From Aphrophora alni (Eukaryota; Arthropoda; Insecta; Hemiptera; Aphrophoridae), in NCBI GenBank assembly GCA_963513935.1, contig OY740777.1:16773271-16837270 (forward strand): 64,000 nt of DNA, read 5' to 3'. Of this stretch, positions 25,601-34,600 are shown one piece after another; the first letter of the stretch is position 1; every line of letters starts with the position of its first letter. The translations under genes and the position numbers were made by a program. The notes under the pieces were generated by a model, which worked only from the letters and a program-made list of their open reading frames with translations, ran no database searches and was not told where the DNA came from.

Positions 25601-28600
25601 ACTTTCAGCCATTTTAAAAACATATTCCTCTACTTAAACCCATAGGGTCTCTTTGTAGTGTTTTATAATACTTTGAGATTATATGTTATATGTTTACGTT
25701 ACTTTAAAAGAAGATTGTACAAACATTTTGATACGATTTCTGTTACAGAAAAAAGATGGAAAAAACACAGGAAGTTACTGAATCCAATGTTTTCTTCAAA
25801 AATGTTACCTTCCTACGTAAAAGTGTTTTTCTCAAAAACAATGGATCTGTGTGAAAAGTTGGAATGCGAAGTCAACAATACAGATTTTAATATATATCCA
25901 TATCTTGAGAAAACAGGCTTCAATATTTCATTTGGTAATTATCTGTAAGCATATCAAAATATTTAATTTTAGATTTTTCATTAGATTGTAACAAACATTA
26001 TCCAATTTTATCAATTTTTACAATCTTTATATATTAATATTATGACTCAGTTGAAGCATAAATATCAAGAAAGCTGTAACATATTGTCACTTCACAATAT
26101 AACCTGTAAAACTAATTTCTTATTTTATTTATTTATGTAATTACTTTTTCCGATTTAGTTTACTCTTAAAATGACGATTAAGTGTTTCTCTGTTCAAAGA
26201 TGTTATGTTTTATTTCAGCAAACGCTATTCCAAAAAAATATGAATCTGAACATCTACATGGCAGGGAAATTTTATTATCAATTTTGAAAAGGTAAGATGG
26301 TTTCCAATTTATAAAATAATTTTAGATGTAATGTGTTAAGATCAGTTATATTTTGATCGAAATCTACAGCCGAATTACTATTTATCTAATACAAAGAAAC
26401 TATCAGATAATTGTTTCACACGAGAATTCATGTGCACAGTTAAGTTGTAGTGAGTTTAAGTTTCGATAACCATGCTGATTTTGATGTACTCATTTCAAGA
26501 CGTTGGAATTATCGAAAAGTAAACCACACAAAAAACTGTTAAAAAATATATATTCTAACTCCAACCATTTCCAACACTTCCCTACTGTAAGGGCCATGAA
26601 AAATGTGGAGAAATTTAAAGGATGTGTTTATTTTGAATTCAAATACAAGTATATTTTGATAGAACACCACAGCCAAATGACGATGTATTTAGATTTATTT
26701 ATTATGTTCATACAATCTCAAATAAACAATCATCAAACGAGAACTATTTATTGATCATGAAATAACAAATAGTTTCAGATCTATTTTTCAGCGTCAAACG
26801 TGCAATGTTTGTAAGAAAAAGTCTAACTAAAAATAACATTTATTAATTTCTATTTTGATTGAATATAAAGTATGTAATTTAATTTTTTTGTGCAGGACCG
26901 AGCATGAAGTCATCGACAGAATTTTCAAACCATGGTTATACCTCAATTTTATTTATGATAATTTGCCTCGAGGAAAAAAGTTTGAAATGGATATAACATT
27001 TGTAAGGAATTTCGTAAAACAGGTAATGATTTGCTACAGCAATACAAGATTACAATATATTTTCACAATTCACGAGATCTATTGTTATCTTAAGAGTATT
27101 TTTAACCCACTATCGTTCACCCTACGTACATTTTACAAAAACAGACATAATAATGCACCCAAGTGAGTAATATACCTGAATTTACAGATATTCCTCACGG
27201 TCACTCCAATGTGGTTAGTTGAGGTAGAGAAAAACCAATTGTTGTTAAAGGATGGCTTCTAGATGAAATCTAGCTGCAGAAACAATAGTGTAGCTCATTG
27301 TGTTAGGTATTTTTTGATCGTAAGACTTGTTGTGTTGCCTGTATATTGTTTTTTATATGTACATTATTTATGTTTTCTTTTTTTTAGGTGTTTTAAAAAG
27401 TCCCCTACTACAAGTTATACTGTTTACAATTAATTATAAAATTCACCAAAGTGCTCATTGTTCATCTAGCTATTTTTATGTTAATATAAATATTTTATTT
27501 TAATTGGACAAGTTTACGACTAAAGTGCCGTTCTATGTAATAGATTGTTTCAAACAGAACGATTCTATTAAATCAGGTCCAGTGGATTCCACCTACAAAT
27601 CGAACATCTATTTGCTACAATACTACAGCCTATTGTCTGATTCTGCACGATTCGCATTATCTTGTATCATCTTTTCTGGGACCGTTAAAAAGGTGGTGTT
27701 TAAATGCGGATTTCCTAATAACCCTGAGCTCTAATGGTCAGATCTGATCACTCGGTGACGGGAAGTCATGTGCAACATATGTACGAGAATTGTCCATTGG
27801 CGTTTTACAATTATGCTTGACTATTTTACGTTAAATTTAAAAAAAATAATACTAAATTTAGACAAGTAATGATTCCTACGTAAAAGTTGACAAGTATCTA
27901 ATTAGTGAAAATGATTAATTTTTCTATTCTATTTTCAGTTATTTTCAAAAATGAGGGACGAAATGCAGTCGAATTTAATATCATTCAATAAATATGATGT
28001 AAACGGTAAGACATTTATCAAAACTTTCATGAAATAATTAATTCATATTACAGTATTAAAATTAAAATGTATTAATTTCTTAATTATTACAGCGATTGTA
28101 AAAACTGCACTAACTGTATGAAAATTTTATATTATTATAGAAGAAGGTATTTTGAATCACATGATACGTATTCAAGCTGACCTTGAGAACCAGTTCACTG
28201 TAGAGGACCTTACGGATGAGGTTATTAACATTATGGCTGCTGTAAGTACATATAATCTAATATAATAGCATTACAAGTATGAATACTTTAATTTATATAT
28301 TTTATAATTGGACTCTGCCACTAAGTTTAAGCATTGATTGTATAGTGCTACTACAAAATTCGTTAAAAAGTGGTCCATTAAGTTATTTAGGTGATTGCAC
28401 AGCGCTACTGCCAAATGTCTCAAGTGATTGATTCGTTCTGTAACAAAACTTTTTCAGAGGTTGCTCTATCTCGACCAATGAATTGTTTAAGAGATTGTCT
28501 TTTGCTGCCACCAAAATTGATAACATAATATGTCTCAACTGTACCACCAAATTGTTAAAGGAGTACTCATTGTTCACTAAGTAGGAAAATTAAATTCATC

Positions 28601-31600
28601 AGTTCAGTTATAAATACACCAACATTTCCTTGTATAAATATACATAACATTATACTATACATAACTAGGACTATGACATCTCGTAATAAGTTTCAGTGTA
28701 AATGATTAAATTATTATTTTACTTATTACAAAATCTATGTTTAATATATTCACAATTTATTTTTCAGGCTCTTGATACGTCAACAGCAGCTGTTGGATTT
28801 ATCATTCTTCATTTGAGTAGAAATTTTGATATACAGGTAAAAATATATTTATTTGCTTGGACAATCAACTTAAACAAAAGGGTAAAGCAAATTATTAAAA
28901 TTTTTGTATGAAATATTGTATTTGTCATAAAGTTATGGATAATATGGGTACAATTTAAAAAACAAAACAAACAAAAAAGTTTTAATAAACATGACTAAAA
29001 TTACAGAATTTTGCTATCACAAGGAAGTACATTAAACTTACCTAACGAACATATAATAATTTTTTTTTTTTATTATTTCGTTTTTTGAGGTGGAAAATTG
29101 AGTAGAAAAAGGGTGGGAATAACGGTGGTAATGAGAATGAACGTGGCTTTAAAGCTTAAAATTAATGCTTAATGCTATGATTAAGAGTTGTCCATTAGTC
29201 CCAATCATTGGCCTCTGTAAACACTCGATTAGCTTAGTATAGTTCAGATAATTAACACACTCATAACTTGTCTTCTGGCGTCAGGTTCATTAGATTAAAG
29301 TATTTCTTCATCCTGTCACGAGGATCTTTACACAAATTATGCAAAGGAAACGGAATAAATATTTGTAAGGATTAAATCAAAAATAAAGCCACGGTCAGAG
29401 AATATCAATGTTTATCTTCAATTAGAGCACCTCTAGTGATAATATATGAGGTTGAAAGACATCCCTGCTGAGTCACTCCAGCGGCTTATTATAGAGTGGC
29501 AAATATATACTAAATTGAAGATGTAGTTTTTCGTCTACATTTCAGCACACACTACACAATAAAATAACAAACAAGAACGTCAAATCAATACTATTTAGTT
29601 GTTTTGGTGTCCGATCATACATTAACGAGAGTAGTTTAAAAGTTATGGGGATCCAACAATATAGACTATTTATATAATAACAATAATAATAACTTAAATA
29701 CAGCTAGTTGGAATGTTATTTTTAAGTCTCATTGCTAATTGTTCCCATGTATTTAGAGTATAATGTTTTTTGATTTTTTTTTTTTTTTTTTTTTAGATGA
29801 GTATGTATTCTTTCTTTCAAGAGTAACTAACAACCTGCTCGTGTTTATTGGTCGAAGCTCTTGGCTGTTACACAAAAAATTAATACAATTAAAATAATAG
29901 AATCTGTCAAATTGTCACCTTAATTACTGTTATGTTCGGGTTTATAAATTATTTAAATAAATGTATACATTACATTTAGAAGTACCAGTTTTATTATTAA
30001 GCGATCTACTTCAGTCGCTGTTCATTGTAAGACTGCTGGCTGCGCATCGTAGCCAGGACATGTTGCTACAATGTTGACTTAATATTACTAATACAGATTA
30101 CATAACAATTTCCTTCTTTTTTTTTAACTAAGAATAGATCAAATAATAGTAAAATATTTTTATAACCTTATAATTTTTTTTAAAGAAATTAAGATTATAT
30201 TCTAATACAAAACAATTTTTTTTTTTTTAAGAAATTCAAAACTAGACGTTACAAATAATACTCAAATTAATAAATATGTTTTTTTTTTTTTTTTTTTTTT
30301 TTTCAAATTAAAACTATCTTCTAACCATTTACAAATCAAAAATTTTTTATTTTTAATTTTAAGAACAACAACATTAATAACAATTACAATAATAATAACA
30401 ATATTACTTTTTTTTTTTTTTTTAACCTTTTTTTTTTTTTTTTTTTTTTTTTCTAGCCAACTTAAAATTTATCTTCTAATCGACAACTCCTTTTGACTAC
30501 TCTACCATATCTGGTTTTGTAATTATCAAGATCTTTTAAAAAATCACTTTCTGGACTAACCTTTTGCCCTGAATTAACACTTTCACTTATTCTTCTATTA
30601 GATTGATTTAATGGGCTTATTTCATTCTTTTGACGAGACATGGAAGGACATTTTGGAGGCGACATTCTTTCAACCGCAGGACTAATATGTATTCTATTAC
30701 GTCTATATGATTTACCGTTTTGATCTATGACTATATATGATCGAGGTTCTTCTGTTTCTCGAATTATGTTACCGCTAGACCAATTGGAATTAGGTTTTTT
30801 CTGAAAGAGAACATCTTGACCATTACATAAACTCTGCAGTGGTTTAGAATTGCGGTCAAAATGTCCCTTCATTCTCTGTTTGTTAACATACAGTTGATTT
30901 CTGGTTCTATTATAATTAAGTTTAGGTTTAAGACATTTGTAATGCGTTGGTACTAAGGTACGCAATTTCCTTGACATGAGAAGTTGAGCAGGTGATTCCA
31001 CATTATTTTTATTAGTGTTTCTAAAACTTAAAAGTGCAAGATAAATATCTTCTCCTGCATCAGCTGTTTTTTTTAATAATGATTTCATCGTTTTTACAGC
31101 ACTCTCAGCCATGCCATTTGATTGAGGAAAATGAGGGCTTGAAATTACATGCTCAATATCCCAATTTTTACAAAACATTCTAAATTCTTCACATTTAAAA
31201 TAAGTCGCCCCATCAGAATAAACTTTTAGAGGTATCCCATGTCTTGAAAAAAAACTTTTTAATTTTGATATTATAGTTACACTTGTAGAATTTGAAATAC
31301 TTGCTATTTCAATATAGTTTGAATAATAATCAACAGCAACAATATACAACATTTGTTCCCATTCAAACACGTCTATTCCCACTTCTGACCATGGTAATTT
31401 TGGTACTCTATGTGGCAATAGAGGCATTTTACTTTGATTTCTTTTAAATTTACTACAGGTTCGACAAGATTCAACATAATTCTTAATATCATTAGACATG
31501 TTAGGCCAATAAAGTGCTAACCTAGCCCTTGATTTACATCTATTTATTCCCATATGACCTTGATGAACAATTTCCATCATTTGTGTTCTTAGATTTTTTG

Positions 31601-34600
31601 GTAAAATAATTGTGTCACCTTTAAATATTAATTTTTTTATAATACTTAATTCATCTTTAAAATCAAAATAACATTTTAATTTATCATTTACATTATTTTT
31701 ATATTTTGGCCAGCCATGATTAATATAGTCTTTTAATTTATTTAATTCTTCATCATTTTTAGATTCTTTCTCAAACAATAACCACTTAGCATGTGAAATT
31801 GGTAAATTATCAATTAATAAATTAACCTGTAATTCTATTTCGTCAAAAACCTCATCTTCAACCTTGTCATTTACATTAAAATGTCTTGACAAAGTGTCAG
31901 CAATAACTAACTCTTTACCCGGTTTGTACACTACATTAAGTTTATACTGTTGAAGGCGTAACAACATTCTTTGTAATCTACTTGAGATTTTTGATAAGGG
32001 TTTTTTAAATATTGCTATTAAAGTTTTGTGATCAGTTTCAACAGTAACATTTTTTTAGAAAATATACTGATGGAACCTTGTACAACCAAAAACTATTCCT
32101 AAGAGCTCTTTTTCAATTTGAGCATAGTTAATTTGAGTTTCTGTTAAGGCTTTAGAAGCATAACATACAGGTTTATTATCTTGCAATAAACAAGCACCTA
32201 GCCCCGTCGAACCTGCATCGACAGACAACAATATTGGCTTAGATTGATCAAAATAGCTTAATACTGGGGCTTGTGTTATTATTTTTTTCAATTTGTTAAA
32301 CACCTCATTAAGATATTTATTCCAAGTAAACTCTACATCTTTTTTTAGCAAAGCTCTAAGAGGTTGTGATATTTCCGAAAAATTGTCTATGAATTTTGAG
32401 ACATAATTAAACATTTCTAAAATTCTTGCAAGTTCTTTTTTATCCTTAGGTATTGGTAAGTCAATTATAGCTTTTATTTTGTTTTCATCTACCGAAATAC
32501 CATCAGAACTAATTTTATGCCCAAGAAAATTTATTTCTTTAACATTAAATTTACATTTGTTAATATTGAATTTAAATCCATTAGTTTGAGCTTTATCTAA
32601 CACTGCATTAACTCTTTCAGTTAATTGTTTTTCTGTTTCACCCCAAATTAATATATCATCTTGAAATGACTGAACCCCATCGATTTTTTCAAAAATTTGA
32701 GACACTACTCTATGAAATATTTCTGGAGCACAACTCAATCCAAATGGTAATCTTTTAAAATAAAATCTGCCAAAAGGCGTTTGAAAAGTAGTTATTTTGG
32801 CACATTCCTCATCTAATGGAAGCATCCAAAACCCTGATTTTGCATCTAACACTGTGAATAACTTTGCACCTTTAATTTTATGAATAATTTCCTCAAAAGT
32901 AGGAAATTGATAGTGCGATCTCTTAATACATTCATTTAAAGGTTTTGGATCTAAACATAACCTTATATTACCATCTTTCTTTTGAACAATTACTAGCGAA
33001 TTAACCCAATCAGTAGGCTCATTAATAGTTTCAATGATACCTAGCTTTAACATTCTATCCAATTCAGCTTTCAATTTATTTTCTAGTGCAAAAGGAATTT
33101 TTCTAGGAGCACTAATTCCAGGACATGAATTTTCATTTAACTCTATCCTAACTTTAACTGGTACACACCCTATTTCATTATTAAACAAATCTTTGTACTT
33201 TTTATCTATTTGGTCTAACTTTAAGGTATTGATATGCTTAACAATTCCTAAATTAAGACATGTATCAAGTCCTATCAAATTTTCACAGTTTGATTTAACA
33301 ATATAAAAAGTCAATGCATAGTTTGAGCCTTTAAACTTGCTTTGTAATGTACAAGTCCCTACAACAGGTAATCTGTTGTTTGTAAATGAAGTAATTTTAG
33401 CATTTGTTTTATTAATTAAATTAACATTAATTCCTAATTTAAGAAAGGAATTATACGATAAAATGTTTACTTGGGCTCCCGTGTCCACTTTAAAAGATTG
33501 GTGCACTTTATTTATTATAATTGTCTCATACCATTGAGTTACGTTTACCTTATAATTTTGCAGGTTAGATTTAGCTAAAGTGTTTATCACAAAGTTTTTA
33601 TTTTCATTATCACATAATAAACTTGCATTACCTGTTTCTGTCAGTTGGTTAACTGAAAACCTACACATGTTTCTAAAATGGTTCAATTTACCACACTGTG
33701 AACATACTTGGTTCCATGCTGGACACTTTCCAAAAAGATGAAATCGGCCACATCTACCGCACGGATTATTATGCATGTTTGCCTTTGCTTTGTGTGCCTG
33801 GAAGGATGATCTTGACCTTGTAGTTGACCCTTGATGCATAGCATTTGACATTGTATTTGATGTATTGCGCTTCACTTGGTTTCCTGTTGAATTCTGTCCA
33901 CGATTGCCGGTTCCAGCTTGAAACTTGTTTAAATTAAAGTTTAAAGTTTTGTTTCTTGGTTTACTATTTTTAAAAACTCTATCTATCGTAGAATCTAATA
34001 ACTCTTTTTTTACATTTAGTTTATGAGCCCTATCATAAGCTAATTCTTTAGATTTACACATTTCTAAGGCTTGTTCTAAAGTCAAATTATGTGTTTTTAA
34101 CAAAGAAACTTTAATATCGGAATCATGAATACCACTAACAAAAATGTCTCGAACTAAACTATCACGTAAACCACCGAAGTCACAAGAAGCACTTAGGTTT
34201 TTTAATATTGCCACATATTGTTCATAAGATTCATTATGTAATTGTTTACGATTAAAGAATATATGTCTCTCATATGTTACATTAGCCAAAGGAATAAAAT
34301 AATTTTCAAAACTTTGAATTACAGTTTCTAACTTGTCTGAATCCACTGCACTAAGATTAAACGATTTTAAAATGTCTTGTCCTTCTTCACCCATGTAATG
34401 AAGTAATAAAGCTACTTTTCTTTTGTCTTTTGTAGACTCTGGTACAAATGCTTCAATAAAAATTTCATACCTGTTTTTAAATTTTCTCCAGTTAGTTGCC
34501 AAATCACCTTGAAATTCCATCGGAGAGACGCCATTTCCTGTGTTTCTAAAATCCATTTTTCCGTAGTAAAATAGAAACTATTTTTTTGTTTTGCAAACTA

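Noticed and set aside
33034..33537. Two + strand open frames inside the retrotransposon
   Set aside because: They lie antisense to the gag-pol frame, which has all expected domains.
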